64,000 nt of DNA from JBBRHQ01 sp963815645 (GTDB lineage Bacteria; Actinomycetota; Thermoleophilia; Solirubrobacterales; 70-9), in contig CAWFHL010000001.1 in the NCBI GenBank assembly GCA_963815645.1, positions 930,001 to 994,000 on the forward strand. Direction: 5' to 3'. Positions within the stretch are counted from its first letter, which is position 1, and every line of letters begins with the position of its first letter. A program made the translations under genes and the position numbers. Shown here piece after piece: positions 45,608-56,728 of this stretch. The notes under the pieces were generated by a model. The model ran no database searches. It was not told the origin of the DNA and saw only the letters and a list, made by a program, of their open reading frames with translations.

Positions 45608-47596
45608 TGCACGCCCTTCATCAGGTGCGCGAAGGCGACCTGCTCGGTCGATGCCTCCTTCTCGATCTCCTTCGCCCCCTTCTCACCCTTCGCCGCCTTC
45701 GAGTCGGGGAAGAGCTTGTATGCAGTGTTGAGCACGGCATCGGAAGCCTTTGGCGCCACCGCGTAGAGCAGCTCGCCGAAGTTGCCGAGCCGGGTCGCGA
45801 CCTTCTTCGGCTTGGTGATCATCGCGTCGGTGATCATCTCCGCCGCCTCGTCCGGGGTGATCGTCGGGAAGGCGTCATACATCTTCGTCGGGGCGATCAT
45901 CGGGGTCCGCACCAGCGGCATGTGGATGGTCGTGATGTGCACGCCGTCCTCGACCACCTCCGAAGCGATACAGCGGCTGAACGCGTCAAGCGCCGCCTTC
46001 GAGGCGACGTAGGCCGAGAACCGCGGCGTGTTGGTCTGAACCCCGATCGAGCTGATGTTGATGATGTGGCCCGAGCGGCGCTCGGTCATGGTCGGCAAGC
46101 AGGCTGAGGATCAGCCGCAGAGAGCCGAAGTAGTTGAGCTGCATGGTCCGCTCGTAATCGTGGAAGCGGTCGTATTCGAGCTTCACCGATCTGCGGATCG
46201 AGCGGCCGGCGTTGTTGACCAGGACGTCGACGTGACCGTGCTCCTCGAGCACCTCCTGGGCCATCCGCTCGACGTCGGAAAGGTCGGCGAGATCGGCGCG
46301 GTGGATGTGGGCGGCGCCGCCTTCCGCCTCGATCTGGGCCTTGGTCTCCTCGAGCTTCTCCGGGGTGCGGGCGACCAGCAGCACCGTCGCCCCGGCTCTT
46401 GCGCACCTGATCGCAGCGGCCTTGCCGATCCCCGAGGAGGCGCCCGTGATCAGCACCACCTTGCCCCCGACCGACCCGGAGAGGGAGCGGTCCTTGAACA
46501 GGTCCGGGTCGAGGTTCCGCTCCCAGTAGTCCCAGAGCTTGTCAGCGTAGGTTTCCAGCGGCGGCACCGAGATCCCGCTGCCCTCCAGCGCTTCCAGGGT
46601 ATTGGTGCAGTCAAAGCGGGTCGGGTAGTTGACGTAGTTGAGTACCGACTCGGGGATCCCCAGGTCGTGGAGGGCCTGGTTGCGGATCCGCTTCACCGGT
46701 GGAAGCATCATCAAGCCGCCGCGAACCGCCGGGGGGATAATTTCGAACATCTTCGGGTCCAGCCGCATCGACATCTGCGGGGCGTTGGCGGAGCGCGAGA
46801 ACAGGTTGATCACCTGGCCGGCGCTCTTCGGGCTGGGGTCGGTCAGCGAGAACGCCTTGCGGTCGAGCCCCGGCTTGTGGGCGATGTGATCGATCGCCCC
46901 GGCGACGAAATCGACCGGCACCAGGTTGATCTCCTTGCCCTCGACCCCGACCGTCGGCATCCACGGCGGCAGGGCATTGCGGAGCCGCTGGATCAGCTTG
47001 AAGAAGTAGTAGGGCCCGTCGACCTTGTCCATCTCCCCGGTCTCCGAGTCACCGACGACGATCCCGGGCCGGTAGACCCGCCACGGTCGCGAGCACTCCT
47101 CCCGGACGACCCGTTCGGACTCGTGCTTGGTGCGGAAGTAGGGGTGGGTATCGAGGTTCTCGGCCTCCTCGAACATCTCCTCGCGCCAGGTCCCCTTGTA
47201 GAGACCGGCGGCGGCTATCGAGCTGACCATGTGAAAGCAGCCGGCCTCGATCGCCTCGGCCAGTGCGACCGCGTGGCGGGTTCCCTCGATGTTGGCCACC
47301 TGCTGGCTCTGGGCGTCGGCGGTCATGTCATAGATCGCCGCCAGGTGGAAGAAGTGGTCGACCTCCCCCTTCAGCTCGGATACCTCGGCCTCCGAGACCC
47401 CGAGACGCGGCTCCGCGAGATCCCCGACCACCGCGACGACCCGGTCGCCGTCCACCCCCCACTGGTTGCGGAGCTCCTCGAGGCGCCCCCGGGAGCCCTC
47501 GCGGACGAGGACGTAGATCTTCCCCTCGCGCTGGAGCAGGAGCTCGACCAGGTGGCGGCCGATGAAGCCGGTCGCTCCGGTCACGAAGTAATTCAT
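45601..47596 (-). CDS. Two-domain fatty acyl-CoA reductase (SDR-SDR), one frameshift
   Basis: About 664 aa, the size of Marinobacter FAR and mycobacterial AcrA1. The N-terminal extended SDR begins MNYFVTGATGFIGRHLVELL with VDHFFHLAAIYDMTADA and a YFRTKHESE catalytic region. The C-terminal classical SDR begins GGKVVLITGASSGIGKAAAI, has DVLVNNAGRSIRRSV and IINISSIGVQTNTPRFSAYV ASKAALDAF with the Ser-Tyr-Lys set. Such proteins reduce acyl-CoA to fatty aldehyde and on to fatty alcohol with NADPH. One extra T near 46100 breaks SLLPTMTERR. GAGGAGGAG lies just before ATG 47596. The product is the co-substrate of the AGPS-like enzyme encoded next. Confidence 0.82.
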
Positions 47597-47660
47597 CTCT
47601 CCTCCTCAGTTCGCCGCGAGCCAACGCCGAATTTGGGCAAATCCGGCCTCGCGGGCACCC

Positions 47661-47666
47661 TACACT
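47661..47666 (+). promoter_or_regulatory. -10 box (TACACT) of the small zinc-ribbon gene
   Basis: TACACT, seven bases, GTG 47674; leaderless spacing. Divergent to the acyl-CoA reductase gene. Confidence 0.5.
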
Positions 47667-47673
47667 CTGCTCA

Positions 47674-47973
47674 GTGGCGCTTCACCTCGATCCATTCGAG
47701 CAGTCTCCCCTCCCCGGGGAACAGCGCGCACGTGCAGCCGACGTCGCCCCGGAATGGCGGGTCGCCCGCCATGGAATAGAGGTGATCGCCCACGGAGCGA
47801 TGGTCTGCCCGGGTTGCGCCGCCCCGCTCGCCCTGGGCGCCGCGGTGCCGGCCGCCGGGGCGCTGCGCTGCGGCTTCTGCGGGCACGCCGGGCGAGCCCG
47901 GGAGTTCCTCGTCCGCGATGTCTTTGACACGGTCGCGAACGAGGCCTACATGATCGCCCGCCTGCCGGGTTGA
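47674..47973 (+). CDS. Small zinc-ribbon protein
   Basis: 99 aa. Two CxxC pairs, VCPGCAAPLALG and LRCGFCGHAG, spaced by 19 residues, form a zinc ribbon; the C-terminal FDTVANEAYMIARLPG is amphipathic. No family assigned. GTG 47674 has a TACACT box at leaderless spacing. It lies 56 bp before the oxoglutarate dehydrogenase gene, which has its own -10 box. Confidence 0.7.
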   Translation: MALHLDPFEQSPLPGEQRARAADVAPEWRVARHGIEVIAHGAMVCPGCAAPLALGAAVPAAGALRCGFCGHAGRAREFLVRDVFDTVANEAYMIARLPG

Positions 47974-48014
47974 GGGTGGGCGCCGAAGCCGGATCGCCGG
48001 CTTCTCGCGTCGCA

Positions 48015-48020
48015 TAGAAT
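48015..48020 (+). promoter_or_regulatory. -10 box (TAGAAT) of the oxoglutarate dehydrogenase gene
   Basis: TAGAAT ends nine bases before ATG 48030. No ribosome site is present, so a leaderless or near-leaderless transcript is likely. Confidence 0.5.
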
Positions 48021-48029
48021 CAATCGGGA

Positions 48030-51000
48030 ATGGCTGAGACAGCCACTGTCCAAATCGAGATGCCGGCGATGGGCGAGTCGGTGACCGAGGGGACGGTGCT
48101 CGAGTGGCACGTCGCCGAGGGCGACACGGTCGCCGAGGGCGACACCGTGGTCGAGGTCTCGACCGACAAGGTCGACGCCGAGGTCCCGGCGCCGGCCTCG
48201 GGGACGATCACCAAGCTGCTGGTCGAGGTCGACGCCGTGATCGAGGTCGGCGCGCCTCTCGCCGAGATGGAGCCCGGTGAGGCCGGCGACGCCGGGGCCG
48301 AGCAGGCCGCCCAGGGCGGTGCCCCCGCCTCTCCCGTGTTGCCGGAGGCGGCCCCTGGGGCGCCCGACGGGGACGGTGTCAAGGTGACCCCGGTTGCGAG
48401 GCGGGCGGCGGCCGCCAACGGCGTCGACCTGGGGCTGGTCAGCGGCTCCGGCGCAGGCGGCAAGGTACGCAAGGAGGATGTCCTCGCCGCCGCCGACGGC
48501 AACGGGGCGGCGCCCGCTGCCGCGGGCCAGGCCAAGGCCCTTCGCGGGCCGGCGGCGATGCTCGCCCAGGCGATGGACGAGAGCCGCGAGGTGCCGACCG
48601 CGACCTCGTTCCGGACGATCGCGGTCGACACCCTGGACGCCAAGCGCAAGGCGCTCAACGGAGTGCTGAAGGAGCGCGGGATGAAGGTCTCCTTCACCCA
48701 CCTGGTCGCCTGGGCGATCGTCCAGGCGGCGAAGCAATGGCCGGTGATGGTGCGCACCTTCGAGGTCCGCGACGGCAAGCCTTTCGCGATCGAGGGCAAA
48801 CCGGTCAACCTCGGAATCGCCGTCGATGTCGAGCGCAAGGACGGCTCGCGCAGCCTCATGGTGCCGGCGATCAAGGGCGCCGACCGGGTCGACTTCACCG
48901 CCTTTCACAGCTACTACGAGGAACTGATCACCAAGACCCGGGAGAACGCGCTCACCGCGGACGACTTCCAGGGCACCAACATCTCGCTGACAAATCCGGG
49001 CGGGATCGGGACGATCGCCTCGGTCCCGCGACTGATGTCAGGGCAGAGCGTGATCATCGCGACCGGCTCGATCGCCTACCCGCCCGAATGGGCGAACGCC
49101 TCAGCGGAGCGGATCAAGTCGCTCGGGGTCTCGAAGGTGATGACGATGACCTCGACCTATGACCACCGGGTGATCCAGGGCGCCGAGTCGGGCTCGTTCC
49201 TACGCAGCATCGAGCAGTTTCTTCAGGGTGAAGAGAGCTTCTACGAGGAGGTCGCCCGATCGCTGGGGATCGAGGAGGCCGTGGTCTCCAACGCCCACCC
49301 GGCGTCGGCGTCGGCGACCCCGCTGCCTACGGCCCCGGCGGCCCCGGCGGCCCCGGCGGCCCAACCCAGCGAGGAGCTGCTGGCGGCCGTGCAGGCTGCA
49401 ACCTCACTGCTCAAGGCCTACCGCACCCACGGCCACCTCGCAGCCCACCTGGACCCGCTCGGCAGCGAACCCCGCGGCGACCCGGCGATCCAGCCCGAGA
49501 ACCTCAACCTGACCCCGGAGCTGATGTCGCAGATCCCGGCGTCGATCCTGCGGATCGGCGTCCCCGGCGAGACCCTGCTGGAGGCGCTGCCGCGGATGCG
49601 CGACGCCTACTGCGGCACCGTCGGCTACCAGTTCGAGCACCTCTCCTCCCACCAACAGCGGATGTGGCTGCGGGAGATGATCGAGACCGGTGCCAGCCGA
49701 CAACCGCTCTCCGCCGAGGAGAAGCGGCGCCTGCTCGAGCGCCTCGTCGACGTCTTCGAGTTCGAGCGCTTCATCGAGAAGGCATACCTGGGCCAGAAGA
49801 TGTTCTCGATCGAGGGGATCGACGTCGTCGTCCCGATGCTCGACGAGATGGTCACCCTGGCGTTGCGAGGCGGCGCCCGCGAGGTGGTCTTCGGCATGGC
49901 TCACCGTGGGCGGCTCAGCGTGCTCGCTCACAACCTCGGCCGGCCGCTGGAGGGCATCTTCGCCGAGTTCGAGGGCTCGAAGGCGATCGAGTCGGTGAAG
50001 GCGGTGGCGGCGATCCCGCACGGCGGCACCGGCGACGTCAAGTACCACTACGGCCACGCCGGCGTCTACGAGACCCACGCCGGCGAGAAGATCGACGTCC
50101 GCCTCTATCCCAACCCGAGCCATCTCGAGTTCGTCGACCCGGTGGTGGTCGGCGCCACCCGTTACGAGCAGGATCTGATCGAGGGCTCCAACCTCGACCA
50201 TGACCCGAAGCGCGCCGTACCCGTCCTCCTGCATGGCGACGCGGCCTTCCCCGGCCAGGGCGTCGTCGCCGAGACCTTCAACCTGCAGGCGCTCGAGGGC
50301 TACTCCACCGGGGGGACGATCCACATCATCCAGAACAACCAGGTGGGGTTTACGACAGATCCCGAGGAGGCCCGTTCCACCCCCTACGCGGCCGATATGG
50401 CAAAGGGATTCAACGTCCCGATCGTCCACGTCAACGCCGACGACGTCGAGGCTTGCTCCGGGGCGGTGCGGCTGGCGATGGCATACCGGGAGCGCTGGGG
50501 CCGCGACATCGTGATCGACGTGATCGGCTATCGCCGCTACGGCCACAACGAGACCGACGAGCCGGCCTACACGCAGCCACAGATGGCGGCGAAGATCAAG
50601 GCTCACCCGCCGGTCTCGGAGATCTACGCCGAGAAACTGATCTCCGAGGGGGTGGTCAGCGCCGAGGACGTGAAGGCAGATCAGGAGGAGCGCCGGGCAG
50701 CGCTCAGCGCGACCCTGAAGGGGCTGCGCGAGAAGATGGAGCTGGGCGATTACGAGGACCCGACCGTGACCACCACCGGCACCGGGGAGCTCGACCGCAC
50801 CGCCAGCCCGCCGGTCGCCACGGCGGTCGCCGAGGAGAAGCTGCGCTCCCTGAACGAGCGCCTGATCGGGGTCCCGGAGAGCTTCACCATCCACCGCAAG
50901 CTGCGCAAGCCGCTGCAGAAGCGGCTGGCGGCAGTCGAGGAGGGAGGGATCGAGTTCGGTCTCGGCGAGAGCCTCGCCTTCGCCTCGCTGCTGACCGAGG

Positions 51001-52001
51001 GCGTCCACATCCGCCTCACCGGCCAGGACACCGAGCGCGGCACCTTCTCACACCGCCACCTCGTCCTCCATGACGAGAAGACCGGGCTCGAGTACTGCCC
51101 GATGCAGCATCTCGAGGATGCGACAGCGCCATTCGAGCTCTACAACAGCCCCCTTTCGGAGGCCGCCTGCCTTGGCTTCGAGTACGGGTACTCGGCCGCC
51201 AACTCCAAATCGCTCGTCCTCTGGGAGGCTCAGTTCGGCGACTTCGCCAACTCCGCCCAGGTGATCATCGACAGCTTCATCGTCTCGGGGGAGGCGAAGT
51301 GGGGGCAGACCAGCCGCCTGACGCTGCTGCTGCCGCACGGCTACGAGGGCTCCGGGCCGGAGCACTCGAGCGCCCGGATCGAGCGCTTCCTGGCCCTCGG
51401 CGCCGAGGGCAACATCCGGATCGCCAACCCGACCACGCCGGCCCAGTACTTCCACCTGCTGCGGCGCCAAGCCCTGGTCCGCAAGGCGCGGCCCCTGGTC
51501 GTCTTCACCCCGAAGGGCCTGCTACGGCTGCCGCGGGCCTCCTCATCGCTCAAGGAGCTGACCGATGGCGAGTTCCACTACATCCTCGAGGACCCGGCGG
51601 CGAGCGGCCGCCGCGAGGCGATCGAGCGCCTGGTGCTGTGCACGGGCAAGATCTACTACGACCTCGATGCCAGCGAACGGCGCGCCTCGGCCGAGAAGGT
51701 CGCCGTCGCCCGGGTCGAGTACCTCTATCCATTCGCCGCCGATCAGCTCAGCGCCATGATCGCCTCCTATCCCAACCTCAAGGAGATCGTCTGGGTCCAG
51801 GAGGAGCCTCGCAACATGGGGGCCTGGAAGGTGATGTCGCGGCGCATCCCCCACGTGCTCCCGGAGGGCATCGGCCTCGGCTACATCGGCCGCCCGGGGC
51901 GGGCGAGCCCCGGCGAGGGCTACTCGATCGCCCACGCCCGAGAGCAGGAGCGGATCGTGCTCACCGCGCTCTCGGTCGAGGCCGAGCCGCAGTTGCCCTG
52001 A
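48030..52001 (+). CDS. kgd: Fused 2-oxoglutarate dehydrogenase E2-E1 (lipoyl, PSBD, succinyltransferase, TPP decarboxylase)
   Basis: 1323 aa converting 2-oxoglutarate to succinyl-CoA. Residues 1-85 are a complete lipoyl domain with the lipoyl lysine K47 in VSTDKVDAEV. Residues 117-153 are a peripheral-subunit-binding domain (VTPVARRAAAANGVDLG). Residues about 185-415 are the E2 catalytic domain with the DHR active site in STYDHRVIQGAESG. From about 450 the E1 part runs: SHQQRMWLREMIETG, FGMAHRGRLSVLAHNLGRP, LLHGDAAFPGQGVVAETFNL, IIQNNQVGFTTDPEEARS, TGQDTERGTFSHRHLVLHD and WVQEEPRNMGAW. Mycobacterial Kgd and corynebacterial OdhA lack the lipoyl domain, so this is a fuller version. Only an E3 would be needed in addition. 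The Ala/Pro linker at about 425-450 joins the E2 and E1 parts. Confidence 0.95.
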   Translation: MAETATVQIEMPAMGESVTEGTVLEWHVAEGDTVAEGDTVVEVSTDKVDAEVPAPASGTITKLLVEVDAVIEVGAPLAEMEPGEAGDAGAEQAAQGGAPASPVLPEAAPGAPDGDGVKVTPVARRAAAANGVDLGLVSGSGAGGKVRKEDVLAAADGNGAAPAAAGQAKALRGPAAMLAQAMDESREVPTATSFRTIAVDTLDAKRKALNGVLKERGMKVSFTHLVAWAIVQAAKQWPVMVRTFEVRDGKPFAIEGKPVNLGIAVDVERKDGSRSLMVPAIKGADRVDFTAFHSYYEELITKTRENALTADDFQGTNISLTNPGGIGTIASVPRLMSGQSVIIATGSIAYPPEWANASAERIKSLGVSKVMTMTSTYDHRVIQGAESGSFLRSIEQFLQGEESFYEEVARSLGIEEAVVSNAHPASASATPLPTAPAAPAAPAAQPSEELLAAVQAATSLLKAYRTHGHLAAHLDPLGSEPRGDPAIQPENLNLTPELMSQIPASILRIGVPGETLLEALPRMRDAYCGTVGYQFEHLSSHQQRMWLREMIETGASRQPLSAEEKRRLLERLVDVFEFERFIEKAYLGQKMFSIEGIDVVVPMLDEMVTLALRGGAREVVFGMAHRGRLSVLAHNLGRPLEGIFAEFEGSKAIESVKAVAAIPHGGTGDVKYHYGHAGVYETHAGEKIDVRLYPNPSHLEFVDPVVVGATRYEQDLIEGSNLDHDPKRAVPVLLHGDAAFPGQGVVAETFNLQALEGYSTGGTIHIIQNNQVGFTTDPEEARSTPYAADMAKGFNVPIVHVNADDVEACSGAVRLAMAYRERWGRDIVIDVIGYRRYGHNETDEPAYTQPQMAAKIKAHPPVSEIYAEKLISEGVVSAEDVKADQEERRAALSATLKGLREKMELGDYEDPTVTTTGTGELDRTASPPVATAVAEEKLRSLNERLIGVPESFTIHRKLRKPLQKRLAAVEEGGIEFGLGESLAFASLLTEGVHIRLTGQDTERGTFSHRHLVLHDEKTGLEYCPMQHLEDATAPFELYNSPLSEAACLGFEYGYSAANSKSLVLWEAQFGDFANSAQVIIDSFIVSGEAKWGQTSRLTLLLPHGYEGSGPEHSSARIERFLALGAEGNIRIANPTTPAQYFHLLRRQALVRKARPLVVFTPKGLLRLPRASSSLKELTDGEFHYILEDPAASGRREAIERLVLCTGKIYYDLDASERRASAEKVAVARVEYLYPFAADQLSAMIASYPNLKEIVWVQEEPRNMGAWKVMSRRIPHVLPEGIGLGYIGRPGRASPGEGYSIAHAREQERIVLTALSVEAEPQLP

Positions 52002-52031
52002 ACCGGGGACTGAGGACCGAGGTCGGGACGC

Positions 52032-52217
52032 TCAGAGGAGCGCCGCGCGACGGATCCGGGCCGTGGTCAGCGCCTCGCCGCAGCGCGGGCAGATGCGGAG
52101 CCTCGACCAGGAGCGATGCGCCTCGCCGCAGGAGCCGCAGCGATAATGCCTCTCGAGCCCGACGAGCTTGCGGGCATCCGCCGGGATGATGTTCGGTTGA
52201 ACCGGGATCGCGCTCAT
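52032..52217 (-). CDS. Small zinc-ribbon protein
   Basis: 61 aa from the ATG at 52217: MSAIPVQPNIIPADARKLVG followed by YRCGSCGEAH and RICPRCGEALT, a four-cysteine ribbon, and a basic tail TTARIRRAALL. No family assigned. Convergent with kgd, 30 bp apart. A longer frame is open upstream but lacks a better start. Confidence 0.65.
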   Translation of the reverse strand: MSAIPVQPNIIPADARKLVGLERHYRCGSCGEAHRSWSRLRICPRCGEALTTARIRRAALL

Positions 52218-52300
52218 ACCCCAATCTTCGGACGCGGCGGCTGAAACCCATATGGCCCCCGGTACAGAATCGGTGCTTCGTCCATGGACGTTGTGGCAGG

Positions 52301-52306
52301 TATCTT
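52301..52306 (+). promoter_or_regulatory. -10 box (TATCTT) of the DUF3817 gene
   Basis: TATCTT, eight bases, ATG 52315; leaderless spacing. Confidence 0.45.
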
Positions 52307-52314
52307 GGAACGGC

Positions 52315-52704
52315 ATGGCACAGAGTTCGAGAGCGCTGCGAAAGCCGGTGCCTGGACGTTTGTTCGCCTGGGTGAAAGTGATCTCCTGGGTCGAGCTGAC
52401 CGTGTTCGCGGCGCTGATCTTCTTCTGGCTCGCGCCCGGGTTCGAGAGCGAGACCTCGATCTTCGGGCTCGCCCACGGGCTCGGGTTTGTCGCTTTGTGC
52501 CTGGTGATATGGGCCTGCGTGCTTCGCCACGAGGCGCCCTACACACTGCTGGCAGCAACCCTGACGCCGGTCGGGCCGGTCGGCAGCGTGGTCGCGATCG
52601 AGCTGATCGAACGCAAACAATGGGGAATCGCCAAGCCGGCCGAGCTTTCCTCCGAGCCGGGCTTGACGAAGGGGGTGGCGGCGAGTGTAGAATCTCCCCA
52701 ATAG
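52315..52704 (+). CDS. DUF3817-family membrane protein
   Basis: 129 aa with three helices: VKVISWVELTVFAALIFFWL, IFGLAHGLGFVALCLVIWAC and TLLAATLTPVGPVGSVVAI. The H-G-x-G-F in the second helix and the following PVGPVGS turn fit DUF3817. Function unknown; such proteins sit in the cytoplasmic membrane of actinobacteria. ATG 52315 chosen from the TATCTT box; the open frame starts 21 codons earlier. Confidence 0.75.
   Translation: MAQSSRALRKPVPGRLFAWVKVISWVELTVFAALIFFWLAPGFESETSIFGLAHGLGFVALCLVIWACVLRHEAPYTLLAATLTPVGPVGSVVAIELIERKQWGIAKPAELSSEPGLTKGVAASVESPQ
52663..52693 (+). promoter_or_regulatory. Promoter inside the end of the DUF3817 gene
   Basis: TTGACG (52663-52668), 19 bp, TGTAGAAT with TAGAAT at 52688-52693. 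Both hexamers are close to consensus, better than most in the window, yet no coding gene follows on this strand. Expected transcript start near 52700. Confidence 0.5.
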
Positions 52705-52885
52705 AGGGATCGAGTCAGATCCCTCGTGTAGGGAGAATCACCAGTTCTTCATAAGCTCGCTCCGGGGGCTTGTCCTTCGGGGTGAACGCGTCGGCATCCC
52801 TCCCTGGCTACCGACGCGCTGGCGTGGCGAGGGCCGTGCGGACCCCCTGCCTCCCGCGGCCCCGTCACGCCCCTTCTTTCTTCGC
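52700..52885 (+). ncRNA. Candidate structured small RNA
   Basis: No plus-strand coding sequence follows the promoter at 52663-52693. Instead there are three strong hairpins. The first is GAGGGATC (52704-52711) with GATCCCTC (52718-52725), which TCTCCC (52694-52699) and GGGAGA (52731-52736) could enclose if the transcript starts early enough. The second is CGCGTCGG (52787-52794) with CCGACGCG (52811-52818). The third is a long stem GGCGTGGCG (52821-52829) with CGTCACGCC (52863-52871) enclosing GGGCCG and CGGCCC, followed by CCTTCTTTCTTC like a terminator. Length about 180 nt. It matches no RNA family I recognise. The alternative is that part of it is only the end of a decayed minus-strand gene. 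Confidence 0.4.
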
Positions 52886-53066
52886 CCCGCCCCTACCGAT
52901 GTTGCACGGGCTGGTCGAGATCAGCGTCGTGCGTCCGCGGAATCGCTGGTAGATGTCGTAGTCGGCGTCGGTGTCCGCCGGAAGGAGCGGCTCCGTGGTC
53001 GTGAAGAGGATGCGGCCCCCGGAGGCCCGGAGGAACTGGGGAGCATCGAATGGTTCATCTCCTACC

Positions 53067-53088
<22 letters not shown>
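52865..53088 (-). pseudogene. Remnant of a WD40/TolB-like repeat protein
   Basis: A start-less minus-strand frame reads DEPFDAPQFLRASGG, RILFTTTEPLLPADTDADYD, IYQRFRGRTTLISTSP and ends at TGA 52867-52865. The pattern F-T-T-x-E-P-L-x-P-x-D-T-D...D-x-Y-x-R...T-T-L-x-S-T is one blade of the large secreted beta-propeller proteins common in Thermoleophilia. Only this unit is left, its 5' end runs into the end of acnA, and the last 14 residues are not propeller-like. It is read as a gene relic. Confidence 0.5.
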
Positions 53089-55886
<2,798 letters not shown>

Positions 55887-55890
55887 CGCC

Positions 55891-56691
55891 TCATCTCTTA
55901 TCGGTCTGGCCGGAGGCGACCTGGTGGGCGGCCCTCTGACCGGCTCCCCCGGAGACGCTGCGGGTCGCCAGCCTCGGCGCCGCCAGGGCGAAGTGGGCGA
56001 GCGCCCGCTGCTGCGGGGTCGCCACGGTCACCTCGACGCTGTCGCGCTCGATAGCCCGCACCACCGCCGCTCCGACCGCGCCCGGGGTCGACGTCCCCAG
56101 CCCGGGTGGAGCCTTCGCTCCGGCGTCGGCGAACATGCCGGCGTCGCGGATGAAGCCGGGGGCGACGATCGAGGAGCCGACGCCGCTGCCGTGAAGGTCG
56201 GTGCGAAGCCCGAGGGAGAAGCCCCGCAGTCCGAACTTGGTCGCGTTGTAGACGGCCGAGCGGGGGCTAGGCGCCTTGCCGGAGAGCGAGGCGACGAAGA
56301 CCAGGTGCCCGGCGCCGCGCTCCAGCATCCCGGGCAGCAGCGCGTGGGCGAGCAGCATCGGCGCCTCGAGGTTGACCCGCAGCGCCCGCTCCACCTCGGT
56401 CGCGGCGAAATCCTCCAGCCGCCCCGTGCCCGGCAGGCCGGCGTTGGCGACCAGGATGTCGACCTCCGCGGCGGCCGCGGCGAGATCGATCGCCGCCCCG
56501 GGGTCAGCGAGATCGGCGGGAATCGCCCGGTGCCCGTCGCCGGGCAGCGCCTCGGCCATCTCGGCGAGGGCATCGGCCTTGCGGCTGCTCAGGGCGAGCC
56601 TCGTCCCTCGCTCGGCGAGCGCCGTGGCGATCGCACGGCCGAGACCCCCGGTTGCCCCGGTCAGAAGTGCTGTTCGGCCGGCTGGGTCCAC
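55891..56691 (-). CDS. Short-chain dehydrogenase/reductase
   Basis: 266 aa from the GTG at 56691. Classical SDR: GRTALLTGATGGLGRAIATA (cofactor loop), VDILVANAGLPGTG (NAG variant), HLVFVASLSGKAPSPRSAVY NATKFGLRGFS with the Ser-Tyr-Lys triad, and APGFIRDAGM. A C-terminal extension after residue 225 ends QVASGQTDKR. Substrate unknown. TAGGTT seven bases before the start implies a leaderless transcript that continues into acnA. Confidence 0.9.
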   Translation of the reverse strand: MDPAGRTALLTGATGGLGRAIATALAERGTRLALSSRKADALAEMAEALPGDGHRAIPADLADPGAAIDLAAAAAEVDILVANAGLPGTGRLEDFAATEVERALRVNLEAPMLLAHALLPGMLERGAGHLVFVASLSGKAPSPRSAVYNATKFGLRGFSLGLRTDLHGSGVGSSIVAPGFIRDAGMFADAGAKAPPGLGTSTPGAVGAAVVRAIERDSVEVTVATPQQRALAHFALAAPRLATRSVSGGAGQRAAHQVASGQTDKR

Positions 56692-56698
56692 CTGCCTG

Positions 56699-56704
56699 AA
56701 CCTA
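56699..56704 (-). promoter_or_regulatory. -10 box (TAGGTT) of the SDR-acnA operon
   Basis: On the minus strand TAGGTT, seven bases, GTG 56691; leaderless spacing. Confidence 0.5.
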
Positions 56705-56728
56705 CCACCGGGACGGAGCCGGCCGGCC

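Noticed and set aside
46055..47779. Long plus-strand frame opposite the acyl-CoA reductase
   Set aside because: Antisense shadow; the two SDR domains on the minus strand are unmistakable.
49404..51008. Long minus-strand frame opposite the oxoglutarate dehydrogenase gene
   Set aside because: Lies entirely within a strongly conserved E1 domain on the plus strand; composition is that of a reverse complement.
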